Shown here in pieces: positions 27,939-37,800 of a DNA stretch of 64,000 bases. Position numbers and translations under genes: made by a program. The notes under the pieces were generated by a model. That model was not told the DNA's origin and searched no databases. It saw nothing but the letters and a program-made list of their open reading frames with translations. Numbering within the stretch: the first letter of the stretch is position 1; each line of letters begins with the position of its first letter. The stretch comes from Pseudodesulfovibrio alkaliphilus (GTDB lineage: Bacteria; Desulfobacterota; Desulfovibrionia; Desulfovibrionales; Desulfovibrionaceae): contig NZ_WODC01000003.1 of NCBI RefSeq assembly GCF_009729555.1, positions 293,784 through 357,783 of the forward strand. Direction: 5' to 3'.

Positions 27939-28850
27939 TTATTCTTCAATGAAATAGTCAAGATTGATTTTCTTCAATTCGTAGACCTGAGCAATCTCGA
28001 CGCCGACGTTATACTTGACCATAAGCTCGGCCAGTCGGGAACCGGAGATCAGAACGATTCTTGTGTCGATGTTCCCGACATACTCCAGCGCCTCGCGGCT
28101 GAAATCTGACAGCGTTATGAAAACACCTTTTCGGGCCTTTTTGCCATGCAGTGCCCCGGCGAATTGTTGTATTTCTGGCCGCCCAACCGTTTTTGCCCAC
28201 CGCTTCGCCTGAACATAGACGACATCAAGGCCAAGCTTGTCTTCATTGATAATGCCGTCTATGCCCTCGTCAGCCCCGTTTCCGGTCAGCGTGGCTGCCT
28301 CATGGAGCGACTCGCCATAACCCATGGCCAAGAGCAAATCCACGACCAGGCGTTCAAAAAAACGCGGGGGGCACTCCCTGATCCGCGCAATCAATTCGGA
28401 AGTCAAATCCTTCGACGCCAGATGAAGGCCGTACTCCATGTGATCCTGTGGTGTTTTCGCGTCACAGCTCATGCCTGAAGAGGCCTCGCCGCCATCGGAG
28501 TTGCCACTGCCCTCCCTGAATTTCCTGAACTCGGGAAACGCCATCAGGTCCTTGATAGTGAGCTTGTCGGGCTTCCGGCTGAGTACGTCGATCCCCCGCT
28601 GGGTAATCCCGTACCAACCTCGTTGTTTTGATTCAATGAGGCCTGCCTGCTTCAGGTACGATTTCCCCCAAGCGACACGATTGTTGAAAACCCTTTGCTT
28701 TCCGCTTGGCAGCAATCTCCTCCTCTCCTCGTCGGTCAGCACGAACACCTTGGAAATGGCCTCGAATATTTCCTGATTTGAACGGCTGTTGCCATCTTGA
28801 AGAAACTCGAGAACAGGCAGAATGAGGGTTTGGAAATCAGGAATTGCCAT
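27939..28850 (-). CDS. mrr: Mrr-type restriction endonuclease
   Basis: A 303-residue type IV restriction enzyme that cuts DNA carrying modified bases. The N-terminal ~100 residues are a winged-helix Mrr_N domain (FQTLILPVLEFLQDG, RVFNNRVAWGKSYLKQAGLI, RGWYGITQRGIDVL). The C-terminal nuclease domain has RFFERLVVDLLLAMGYGES, GADEGIDGIINEDKLGLD and the catalytic YVQAKRW. Lower GC content and codon use than the flanking genes suggest acquisition. No methyltransferase accompanies it, as expected for a modification-dependent enzyme. Confidence 0.92.
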   Translation of the reverse strand: MAIPDFQTLILPVLEFLQDGNSRSNQEIFEAISKVFVLTDEERRRLLPSGKQRVFNNRVAWGKSYLKQAGLIESKQRGWYGITQRGIDVLSRKPDKLTIKDLMAFPEFRKFREGSGNSDGGEASSGMSCDAKTPQDHMEYGLHLASKDLTSELIARIRECPPRFFERLVVDLLLAMGYGESLHEAATLTGNGADEGIDGIINEDKLGLDVVYVQAKRWAKTVGRPEIQQFAGALHGKKARKGVFITLSDFSREALEYVGNIDTRIVLISGSRLAELMVKYNVGVEIAQVYELKKINLDYFIEE

Positions 28851-28916
28851 TCAATTCTCCGGGTTCGTGATTCTGGGAAAGAGGAATCGCTATCGCCTTT
28901 ATCATATGCTCCCCGA

Positions 28917-31900
28917 TTACACAATTTCCCCGCGCCCTGCGTCGCCGCTCCCCACATGGCCTGGGGTGCCGAGGCGCAGGAGCATGCGGTCCAGCGCCTT
29001 GAGGTAGCCGGGGTAGCGCACGAGATAGAAGGACAGAGCCCTGGAGAAGTTCCGGCCCACAACGCCATCCACGAAGAGCTGCGACACGTCGCGCTCGCGC
29101 AGGAGCACCAGCTGGGACGTGAAGAAGATGCGCCGTTCCTCGGGCTTCATCTCCCGCAGCAGGGCGGCAAGGGCTGTGGCCGCCCGAGGCTGATACATCC
29201 AGAACGTCAGCAGGTCCAAGGCGTTGAGCATCACCGCCTTGTCCAGCTCGTCCACGACCTCGCCCCGCTCCCGCAACTTGCGCACCTCGCTGACCATGGT
29301 TTCCGGGTCGGCCATCATGCGCAGGGTGTCGCGCTCCGGGAAAAGGCTGTCCAGCCGGGCATACACGGACAACACCTGGGCGATCTTGCCCCGGTAGTCC
29401 CACAGGCGCAGACGCACGTTGGCCCCCCGGTCGGCCAGCCCCTCAATGGCGCCCGCCACGCAATCCGAAGCGAGCTTGGAGATGACGGCCGCCCACTGCT
29501 GGAGCACCGGATCGACCTGGGCCACGCCCCCTGCCGCCAGGGCCAGCCCGGCCGCCCAGTTGAAGGCCACGGCCAGGGGGATGGAGAGTGCGCTGCGGAA
29601 GAGATTCCAGAAGGCCGCCTCCCTGGGCAGACCCCGGAACATGTTGTGGCTGAAGATATACAGGCCGTTGGTCAGCCCCATGACCGCATAGAGCAGTACC
29701 GGGCTGGTTGCGGTGTTGATGCCCAGGCCCGCGTCGAGGAGCACCCCCTTGCACAGCCAGTCGAGCAGGGGCACTGAAAACCCGGTGAACATCAGGGAAT
29801 CCGCGATGCGGCTCCAGTTGACGTACTGGTGCCAGCGCAGCAGCGAGAGGCTGCCCACCCCGCCCCCGCCCAGCACGGACTGGACCACGTTGCGCCCGGC
29901 CGTGATCCCCAGCCAGATGAAGGCTCCCAAATAGGCCAGCAGCCACCAATCCTTGCTCAAGGAAAAGGTCAGGAAGGCGGGAATGAACCCGAGCAGAACC
30001 TTGAGCCAGTTGCGCAGGGTGGTGTTGAGATAAAAGGGCGAGAGACGATCGGCGCGGTGGCGGGGACCGGGTTCGGCAAGCGACAGGCCGTTGCTGGTCT
30101 CGGTCAGCCCGCCGAGCATGGCGATGTTGCCGCAGCGGCCCGGAGTGATGCGCGTACGCTCGGAAATATAGTCCACCTCGCGGGCCTGACCCAGTCGGCG
30201 CAGCACGGGTACGCGCTCCAATGCCGCCCGGACCCTGCGGCCAAGCGGCGTCACGGCCTCCACCGGCCAATAGGTGTGGCGCTCGCGCACCGTGGTGGCG
30301 ATGGGCAGGCACACACCGCGGCCCAGTCCCCGTCTCGACCCCTCGCGGGCCAGATGGGCGGCGCGGGCTGGCAGGGTCTCGAGCACGGCGAACCCCATGC
30401 CGAAGCTGCGCGAACTGTGCCCGGTGGACCCGCTTCCGATGCAGGTATGCAGGGAGTTGTGGCGGTAGAGCCCGGCCAGGGTGTTGATGTCCGCCAGGAT
30501 CTCGCGCAGCTTGACCGCCTCGTCGCTCTCGGCGCAGTCCATGTCGCCAAGGCAGAGCTGGTCGATGTTCTCGAGGAGAATGCGCTTGAGCGCCACCACG
30601 TCGCCCTGGTTGAGAGCCTCGCGCAGGGCACCCAGGTCCTCGCCGTCGCGGAAGCGGTTGTCGGCCACGTCGCGCAGGCTGAACAGCTCAAGATGATTGA
30701 TCATGCCCCTGGCGTCGTAGAGCAGTTCGATGACATCGGCCTGGGTCAGGTCCACGGTGTTGAGCACAAATCGGTTCACCGAGTGCAGCCCGCGAAGCCG
30801 GTGCATCAGGTCCGGGGGCGAAAGGGTCAGCAGCTCGGGATCATCCGCCGAAGGGGCCATGGGATTGGGCAGGCCGGGGTTGTCTCCGGGCAGGAGATAG
30901 CGCTGCACAAAGGTGTCGGCGTCCAGGGCGTCCAGCGTGTCCATCTGCATCTCTATGTCGCGGCGGGCATCGGGATCATCCGTGGCGGCGAACTCGCGAC
31001 GCAGCGCGTCGGCGCGCTCGCGCATCAGGGGCAGGGCGGTCCTGTGGATGAAGCCGCCCAGATGCAGCAGCGAGGGTTGGCCCGAACCCACGAACCCCTC
31101 GAACTCCTCGCGCACAAGACGGGGCAGGTCCAGGCCGAACTCGCGCAGGATCGAGGCCCGGTGCTGATTGTTGAACGCCTCAAGCGCGGCGAACACGTAT
31201 TTGCGACGGAAGCCGGAAGCCTCCCGCCCCTGCGCCATGAAGTCGCGCATGGGGCCGGACTCCAGAAAGCGCAGATAATCGCCCTGCTCGGTGAATCCCT
31301 TGGGCTCCCAGATGATGTTCACGAACCGCTCGCGATGCCGGGCGGCCAGCTCCACGCCGATATGGACCTCCACCTCCATGATCCGGGCCGCCTCCAATAG
31401 CTCCCGGGCCACATCAGGCCGCACGAAATTGTAGTACACCACGGTCAGCCGCCGGATGCCCTTGATCCAGGCGTCCATGATCAGGTGGGTGGGCGACTTG
31501 CGGCCCTTGGTGTTGGCGTCGTGGACCCGATCGTCAAAGGTGAGCTGGTTCCACGCCTCGGGCATTTCCATGAGATGGTACTTGGCCAGCTGCGCCCGGA
31601 TCATGCGCGGTCTGCCGGTGGCCGCCACGCGAAACTCATGGGCCAGCTTGAGCTGCTCCAGGCTGCCGCGGGGGGCTCGCACCAGCTCCTTCATGATCTG
31701 CAAGAGCACCCTGGCCGTGTTGCACCGCATGAATCCGGTGGGCGCGGTCAGCACCTCGTCGCGCAGGGAGCGCAGGGCCTGGAGCCGTTCGCTGGCCAAC
31801 CCGGTCTCCAGGGAGCCGAGCAGGCTGACCACGGCGTAGGCGATGCGCAGATTGGCCGAGGAGGCCAGCGCCTTGATGCCGTTGGGATGCAGGAAGGGCT

Positions 31901-32018
31901 CAAGCAGCGTCTTGACATCGCGCCCCTGCCGCCGGGCGGGGTCGAGCACGTCGTTGACCACGGCCAGCAATTGATGGTCCGAGGGGTCGAAAAAAATGCG
32001 GGGAATGCGGGGCAGCAT
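28917..32018 (-). CDS. Large conserved-looking membrane protein of unknown function
   Basis: I do not recognise this 1033-residue protein. The N-terminal two thirds (about 1-680) are soluble-looking and rich in Arg and Leu. The segment roughly 690-870 has several hydrophobic helices, among them LKVLLGFIPAFLTFSL, LLAYLGAFIWLGITAGRNVV, and VLLYAVMGLTNGLYIF. The last ~150 residues are again soluble. It contains no nuclease, kinase or heme motif I can see, apart from scattered Cys such as ITPGRCGNIAMLGG. The ATG at 32018 is preceded by AGAGG at eight bases. It diverges from the octaheme cytochrome gene across a 248-base gap, so a shared control region is possible. Confidence 0.85.
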   Translation of the reverse strand: MLPRIPRIFFDPSDHQLLAVVNDVLDPARRQGRDVKTLLEPFLHPNGIKALASSANLRIAYAVVSLLGSLETGLASERLQALRSLRDEVLTAPTGFMRCNTARVLLQIMKELVRAPRGSLEQLKLAHEFRVAATGRPRMIRAQLAKYHLMEMPEAWNQLTFDDRVHDANTKGRKSPTHLIMDAWIKGIRRLTVVYYNFVRPDVARELLEAARIMEVEVHIGVELAARHRERFVNIIWEPKGFTEQGDYLRFLESGPMRDFMAQGREASGFRRKYVFAALEAFNNQHRASILREFGLDLPRLVREEFEGFVGSGQPSLLHLGGFIHRTALPLMRERADALRREFAATDDPDARRDIEMQMDTLDALDADTFVQRYLLPGDNPGLPNPMAPSADDPELLTLSPPDLMHRLRGLHSVNRFVLNTVDLTQADVIELLYDARGMINHLELFSLRDVADNRFRDGEDLGALREALNQGDVVALKRILLENIDQLCLGDMDCAESDEAVKLREILADINTLAGLYRHNSLHTCIGSGSTGHSSRSFGMGFAVLETLPARAAHLAREGSRRGLGRGVCLPIATTVRERHTYWPVEAVTPLGRRVRAALERVPVLRRLGQAREVDYISERTRITPGRCGNIAMLGGLTETSNGLSLAEPGPRHRADRLSPFYLNTTLRNWLKVLLGFIPAFLTFSLSKDWWLLAYLGAFIWLGITAGRNVVQSVLGGGGVGSLSLLRWHQYVNWSRIADSLMFTGFSVPLLDWLCKGVLLDAGLGINTATSPVLLYAVMGLTNGLYIFSHNMFRGLPREAAFWNLFRSALSIPLAVAFNWAAGLALAAGGVAQVDPVLQQWAAVISKLASDCVAGAIEGLADRGANVRLRLWDYRGKIAQVLSVYARLDSLFPERDTLRMMADPETMVSEVRKLRERGEVVDELDKAVMLNALDLLTFWMYQPRAATALAALLREMKPEERRIFFTSQLVLLRERDVSQLFVDGVVGRNFSRALSFYLVRYPGYLKALDRMLLRLGTPGHVGSGDAGRGEIV

Positions 32019-32266
32019 GATCAAAACCTCTCACGCCACGGTCGGCGGCCGGGCGTAACCTGATTGTCAAAACTATGTGCCTCTTTTCTCAATTCCAGCG
32101 ATCCACCTGAAATGTCAAGCAGAACGTCGCGTGCAGACGCGGGCCTGCCGGTCGGATGTGATAATAAGCCAAAGGGCGTTGCGCTTTGCCGAAGATGTGG
32201 GTAAGAATGGAGACATACCCATACCCCCCTTGGGATGGGGGGAGAGGCATTCACAAGGAGGACTTC

Positions 32267-33970
32267 ATGCGTAGACCTGTCTGGGGACTGTTGCTCCTGG
32301 CCCTTGCCTGCACAATGCTGTGCGGGCAGGCCGCCCTCGCTGCCGAGGACACGGCGCCGGGTCGCGCCCTGGCCATCCAGGCCACCAGGGCCAAGCCCGA
32401 GGTGCGCAGCACCACTGCCGACCACAGCAGATTCAAGGAATTGCATTTCGACGCTGAGAAACAGAAGACCATGCAACCCGAGGAGGTGACCCAAACCTGT
32501 CTTGGCTGCCACAACCTTGCAGCCCTCCAGTTTCACCAAACCATCCACTGGACCTGGCGCGACACCGAGGGCCAGCCCGAGAACTTCGGCAAGGGGGCTC
32601 TCTCGGTCAACAACTTCTGAATAAACATCATCAGCAACGAGGCTCGTTGCACCTCATGCCACGCCGGCTACGGCTGGAAGGATGACACCTTCGACTTCAC
32701 GGCCCAGGAAAAGGTTGACTGTCTGGTCTGTCACGAGCAGACAGGCTCCTACCGCAAATACCCCTCGGGCGCGGGCTATCCCGCCCCCTACGTGGAAGAC
32801 CCGGACAATCCGGGAACCCAAAAGGGTGTGCCCTTTCCCGGGGAAAGCAAGCCCTACTTCGCCCCGGACTGGTCCAGGGTGGCCCAGTCCGTGGCCCGCC
32901 CCTCGCGCACGAACTGCGGCTCCTGCCATTTCTACGGCGGCGGAGGCGACGCAGTGAAGCACGGCGATCTGGACTCCACCATGGCCCGTCCGCCCAAGAC
33001 CCTGGACGTGCACATGGGCACACGCGAATCCGGCGGCCAGGACTTCTCCTGCGTTCGCTGCCACACCACACACAGCCATCACATCGCCGGGCGCATCTAC
33101 GAGACCCCTGCGGCGGCCGAGCGCAAGAGTCTGCTCCAGGACGACCTGGGCGACAAGATCCTCTGCGAATCCTGCCACGGCACCGAGCCGCACCAGAGCG
33201 GCGGCATGTCCGCAAAGATCAACGACCACACGGACAAGGTCTCCTGCCAGGCCTGCCACATTCCCGAGTACGCCCGCGCCCAGTCCACCAAGATGTGGTG
33301 GGACTGGTCCAAGGCCGGACAGCTCATGGACGGCAAGGAAGTGGTCATGGGCCCGGACGGCAAATCCGTCTTTGACAAGAAAAAGGGCGAGTTCCGCTGG
33401 GAAAAGAACGTGGTGCCCGAATACTACTGGTTCGACGGCACCCTGGACCACGTCACCGTGCAGGACCCCATCGACCCCACGGCCGAGGTCTGGCTGAACA
33501 GGCCAAAGGGTTCGGCGGACGATCCCAACTCGCGCATCATGCCCTTCAAGGTCCACCGGGCCATGGCGCCCTACGACAAGGTCAACAAGGTCATGACCAT
33601 CCCGCACCTGTTCCCCTATGACAAAAACGACGGCACCGCCTATTGGAAGGGGTTCGACTGGAACCGGGCCATAGAGGTGGGCATGGAAAAGGCCGGTCAG
33701 CCCTATAGCGGTGAGTTCGGCTTTGTGGAGACGGCCTACGTCTTCCCCACCACCCACATGGTGGCGCCCAAGAACGAGGCCCTGCCCTGCGAGGCGTGCC
33801 ACTCGCGCCAGAGTCGGCTGGCGTCCATTACCGAACTCTACCTGCCAGGCCGCGACACTTTCGCCCTGGTGGACGCTGCGGGCTGGGTCGGCGTGGCCGG
33901 GGCCATCGTGGCCGTCATCATCCACGGCCTGATGCGCTTTGTCTCCGGCCTGAGAAGGAAGGAGGAATAG
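32267..33970 (+). CDS. Octaheme c-type cytochrome (OTR family) with a predicted selenocysteine
   Basis: A 567-residue exported cytochrome, read through an in-frame TGA at 32618-32620 (codon 118). It has a signal peptide (residues 1-26, ALA cleavage) and eight CxxCH sites: CLGCH (78), CTSCH (128), then CLVCH, CGSCH, CVRCH, CESCH, CQACH and CEACH. The C-terminus has one membrane helix and a basic tail. Two hemes lie before and just after the TGA and the frame keeps its heme motifs throughout, so this is not a broken gene. In the family the TGA position is a cysteine in NNFC, next to the active-site heme of the Shewanella enzyme (from memory). Such enzymes reduce nitrite, hydroxylamine or tetrathionate. 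AAGGAGG sets the start; cytochrome b follows. Confidence 0.85.
32618..32650 (+). promoter_or_regulatory. UGA codon with SECIS-like hairpin
   Basis: The in-frame TGA at 32618-32620 is followed after 13 bases by a perfect seven-base stem, GCAACGA (32634-32640) and TCGTTGC (32644-32650), with a GGC loop. The tip G lies about 20 bases after the UGA. Bacterial SECIS elements are short stem-loops inside the reading frame just after UGA, with G-rich tips, so the placement fits. The assignment is by eye and not folded computationally. Confidence 0.65.
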
Positions 33971-33972
33971 CC

Positions 33973-34629
33973 ATGTCGCATCAACCCATGGTCAAGATAT
34001 ACCTGTATTCCAAGTTCGAGCGTTTCTGGCACTGGGTACAGTCAGTGCTGATCATCCTGCTGCTGCTCACGGGCTTCGAGGTCCACGGCAGCTTCTCCTG
34101 GCTGGGCTTCATGGCCGCAGTGGACCTGCACAACACCATCGGCCTGACCTGGCTGATCCTGTTCGTGTTCATCGTCTTCTGGCTCTTCGTTACCGGCGAG
34201 TACAAACAGTACATCCCCACCACCAGGAAGCTTCTGGAAGTAGTCCGCTACTACTCCTCTGGCATCTTCCGGGGCGAGCCGCACCCGGTACGCAAGAGCC
34301 GCATCGCCAAGCACAACCCCATGCAGCGGCTGACCTACCTGGGCCTGACCGCCGTGCTGCTGCCGGTCCAGATGGTCACGGGCCTGCTCTACTGGAGCTA
34401 CAACGACTGGCCCGCCTGGGGGCTGGACGGATTCCTCAGCCTCAAGGTGCTGGCCCTGGTCCACCTCGTGGGCGGGTTCGCCATCCTCATCTTCCTCATT
34501 GTCCATGTGTACATGACCACCACCGGCCACACCGTGACCGCCCACATCGCGGCCATGTTCTCGGGCTGGGAGGAGGTGCCCGCGGACGAAAAGATCGAGG
34601 AATGGGAGCGCATGCCCGAGCGGCACTGA
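33973..34629 (+). CDS. Membrane cytochrome b subunit partnering the octaheme cytochrome
   Basis: A 218-residue inner-membrane protein of the thiosulfate-reductase / Ni-hydrogenase cytochrome b type. Several hydrophobic helices are visible, beginning FERFWHWVQSVLIILLLLTG, then a second around HNTIGLTWLILFVFIVFWLF, and further ones after MQRLTYLGLTAVLLPVQMVTG. Histidines suited to bis-His heme b include those in FWHW, LHNT, and the paired VHLVGGF and IVHVYM near the end. It begins two bases after the octaheme cytochrome stop and would connect that enzyme to the quinone pool. Confidence 0.88.
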   Translation: MSHQPMVKIYLYSKFERFWHWVQSVLIILLLLTGFEVHGSFSWLGFMAAVDLHNTIGLTWLILFVFIVFWLFVTGEYKQYIPTTRKLLEVVRYYSSGIFRGEPHPVRKSRIAKHNPMQRLTYLGLTAVLLPVQMVTGLLYWSYNDWPAWGLDGFLSLKVLALVHLVGGFAILIFLIVHVYMTTTGHTVTAHIAAMFSGWEEVPADEKIEEWERMPERH

Positions 34630-34650
34630 CCCTCGCCCCAAAGACAATCC

Positions 34651-34685
34651 AAAGGGAACCGGGCCGGACGGCCCCGGTTCCCTTT
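34651..34685 (+). terminator. Terminator after the octaheme cytochrome operon
   Basis: A long GC-rich arm at 34651-34665 pairs with 34670-34685 (one bulged base), with AAAGGG/CCCTTT closing the stem. A short T tract follows within the stem's 3' end. It lies 21 bases after the cytochrome b stop. Confidence 0.75.
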
Positions 34686-34803
34686 GCTGTTCCGGCATAC
34701 CGACGCTCTTGCCCCGCGCCGCTGGCGCACGACGCCCGGTTGTGCTAGCCCAAGGGGACAAGGCGGGATGCGCCCGCCGCAACGCCGAGCCGGAGGTCGC
34801 CCC

Positions 34804-37800
34804 ATGAACGCCGCCAAGCTGAAAACCCTCGTCATCATCGTCCTCGCCCTGGTGGTGGCCGTTCAGGCCGTCATGCTCGCCCGGTCCCCTTCCCCTTCCG
34901 GCGGCCTTGCGGTTGACGAGGTGCGGGTCAGCCCGGACCGCACCGCCATCGAAGTGGCCTTGTCCGGCCCGGCAGACACGGCGTCCATCCCGGCCGAGGA
35001 CGCTGCCGCCATCCTCCCGGCCCTGGATGGACGGTGGAGATGGGCCAATCCCTACCTGCTCCGCTTCGAGACCAGGACGCGCCTGGCCGAGGACGCGGAA
35101 TACACCGTGGAGATGCAGCCAGCCCTGCCCCTTGAGGGCGGGCGGTCCTTCACCGTGGGCACCGGCTCCTTTGCCCTTGCCTCCCTCTCCCTGGCCGAAC
35201 GGGCAGGCGACGCCCCGGCCAGCGCGGTGATCGCGGCAACCCTGGAGTTCACCGGGCCGGTGTCGCCCGAAGACATCCTGGCCCATGCCCGGCTCGTCAA
35301 CGAGGCGGACGGCCGCGATATCCCCCTTCGGGCCATGACCTCGTGGAGTTCCCGTTACATGGAATTGCGTTCGGACCCGGTACCCAAGACCCCGGAAGGG
35401 GATACCTATGTCCTGACCGTGTCGCGGACCCTGAAAAAGGCGGGCTCGGCCCTGTCCCTGGGACGCGACGCCACGGCCTCCATCCCGGTGCGGCTGGACC
35501 CGGTCCTGGCCTATCGCGGGGCCGATGCCTGGGCCTCGGCCACAGGCTCGGGCATCCGGCTGACCTTTTCCACGCCAATGGACGCCCGCTCCGCGGCCCC
35601 CTTCATCTCCCTCAAACCCGATGCCGACCACTCCCTGACCGCTGACGGCACCGCCCTGCTCCTGACCGGCGGCCTCGCGCCCGGCATGCGCTACACCGTC
35701 ACCCTGCGCCAGGGGCTGACAGCCGCCGACGGCGCAACCCTGAACAGCGATGAAACCACCACCCTGACCGTACCGGACATTCCCCCGTCCGTGGATTTCG
35801 TGGGCACCGGCCTGTTCCTGCCCCCGGGCCGCAAGGCCGGGCTGGCCCTGACCGCCATCAATGCAAACCGGGTGGAGCTGCGCGTGGACCGGGTCTACCC
35901 CAACAACCTCTTCACCATGCTTGGCGATTACGGCAGCCGCCTTTTCGAGGACACCTGGGACTATGGCGGGGTGCCCGACTCCCTGGGCGGCAGGATATTC
36001 GAGGCCACCCTGCGGACCGGGGGCGAGCCCAACGTCCCGGTGCGCCAGCCTGTTCGCCTCGACGCCATCCGCTCCGGCGAGCGCGGCCTGTTCCGCGTCA
36101 GCGCGTCCATTCCAGGCCAGCCAGGGGTCAAGCGATGGCTGACCCTGACCGACATCGGCCTGACCGCCAAGCGCGGGGCCGAGGGCTTCCTGGTCTGGAC
36201 AGTGTCCAACACGACCCTGGCACCCCTGCCCGGCACCCGCCTGACCCTGATCAGCGACAGGAATCAGCGCCTCGGCTCGGCCGTGGCCGATGCCGGCGGC
36301 GCAGCCCGGATCGCCCTGCCCGCCCCGGACGGCAGCAGTCCCGGCGCCCCTGAAACGACCGACCGCGGGCCGGGCGCTCCCTTCATGCTCCTGGCCGAGC
36401 GTGACGACGACTTCGCCTTTCTCCTCCTCTCCCGCGCTGCAGTGGATACCACGGGCCTCGACGTGGCCGGGACCGAGACGACAGCCTCGGGCCTGCGGGC
36501 CTACCTCTACGGAGAGCGCGACCTGTACCGCCCGGGCGAAACCGTCCAGGGCATGGCCGTGGTCCGGCGCGACGACCTGAGCGCACCGGGGTCCATGCCC
36601 CTGACCCTTGTGCAGCGCGATCCGCGTGGCCGCGAGGTACGCAAGCTGCGCCTGGACAGCGGTCAGGCAGGAGCCGCCCCCTTTTCCCTGGACCTTCCCG
36701 ACTACGCCTTGACCGGCACCCACGCCCTGGAACTGCTGGCAGGCGACACGGTCATCGGCTCCCGCCCCCTCAAGGTGGAGGAGTTCGTCCCGGACCGGAT
36801 CAAGGTGGCTGTGGACACCCCGGCGGACGCCTTTGCCCCGGGCCGCGAGATCAGGGCCGGGGTCAGCGCCGAATATCTCTTTGGTCCGCCAGCCTCGGCC
36901 CTGCCCGTGACCCTGCGCGTCCAGCTCCGTCCGGCCCCCTTCGCGGCCCAGGGGTATGAGGGCTACCTCTTTGGCGACCCGGACGCACCCTTCGCTCCCC
37001 AGGAGGTCTTTTCCGAGGATGCGGCCCTCGACGCCGAGGGACGCACCGAGTTCTCCTTCGCCATCCCCTCTGGCCTGCTGCCCCCGGCCGCCCTTGAGGC
37101 GATCCTTCTCGCCCGCGTCAGCGAGGCGGGCGGGCGCGGGGTCACGGCCCGCAAACGGGTGGCGATCCATCCCCACCCCTACTACCTCGGCATGCGCCAG
37201 ATGGAGCGCAAGGGGTTGGACCCGGGCAAACCCGCGGCCTTCGACTTCGTGGCCGTAACGCCCGACGGCCAGCCCGCGGACCACGGCCCCCTCTCGGCCC
37301 GACTCTACCGCGACCGCTGGAGCACCGCCGTACGCCTGACCCCCTCGGGCGGCTATCGCTACGAATCGGTCAACGACCCCGAACTGCTGGCCGAGCGACC
37401 CATCCCGGCCGGGACCGGCGCGGGCTCCGTGACCTTCACCCCGCCCGACCACGGCAGCTACCGGGTGCACATCGCCCCGGCCGGAACCGACGGTACCGGA
37501 GCGTCCGCCGTGGCCGCCTTTTTCTGCGGCGGCTGGGGCGACTCGCCCTGGGCGCTGGAAAACCCGGCCCGCGTTGAGCTGGTGGCGGACAAGGACCACT
37601 ACCTGACCGGGGAAAACGCCCGCATCCAGATCCGCGCTCCCTTTCCGGGCCGACTCCTGGTTGCCGTGGAAGGCCGCTTTGTCAACGACGTGCGCGTGGT
37701 GGAGCTTGCGGGCAACACGGGAGAGGTCGTCATCCCTGTTCGGCAGACATACGGACCCAACGTCCATGTCACGGCCCTGCTGGTACGCAAGGCGTCGGAC

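Noticed and set aside
32019..32266. Sigma-54 or FNR/HcpR-type sites in front of the octaheme cytochrome gene
   Set aside because: Candidate GG-N10-GC and TTGTGA-like dyads did not match in spacing or symmetry, so no site is claimed.
32186..33970. Reading the octaheme cytochrome as a pseudogene or as two genes split by TGA
   Set aside because: Heme motifs and the reading frame continue unchanged, no ribosome binding site follows the TGA, and the residue replaced is the family's conserved cysteine.
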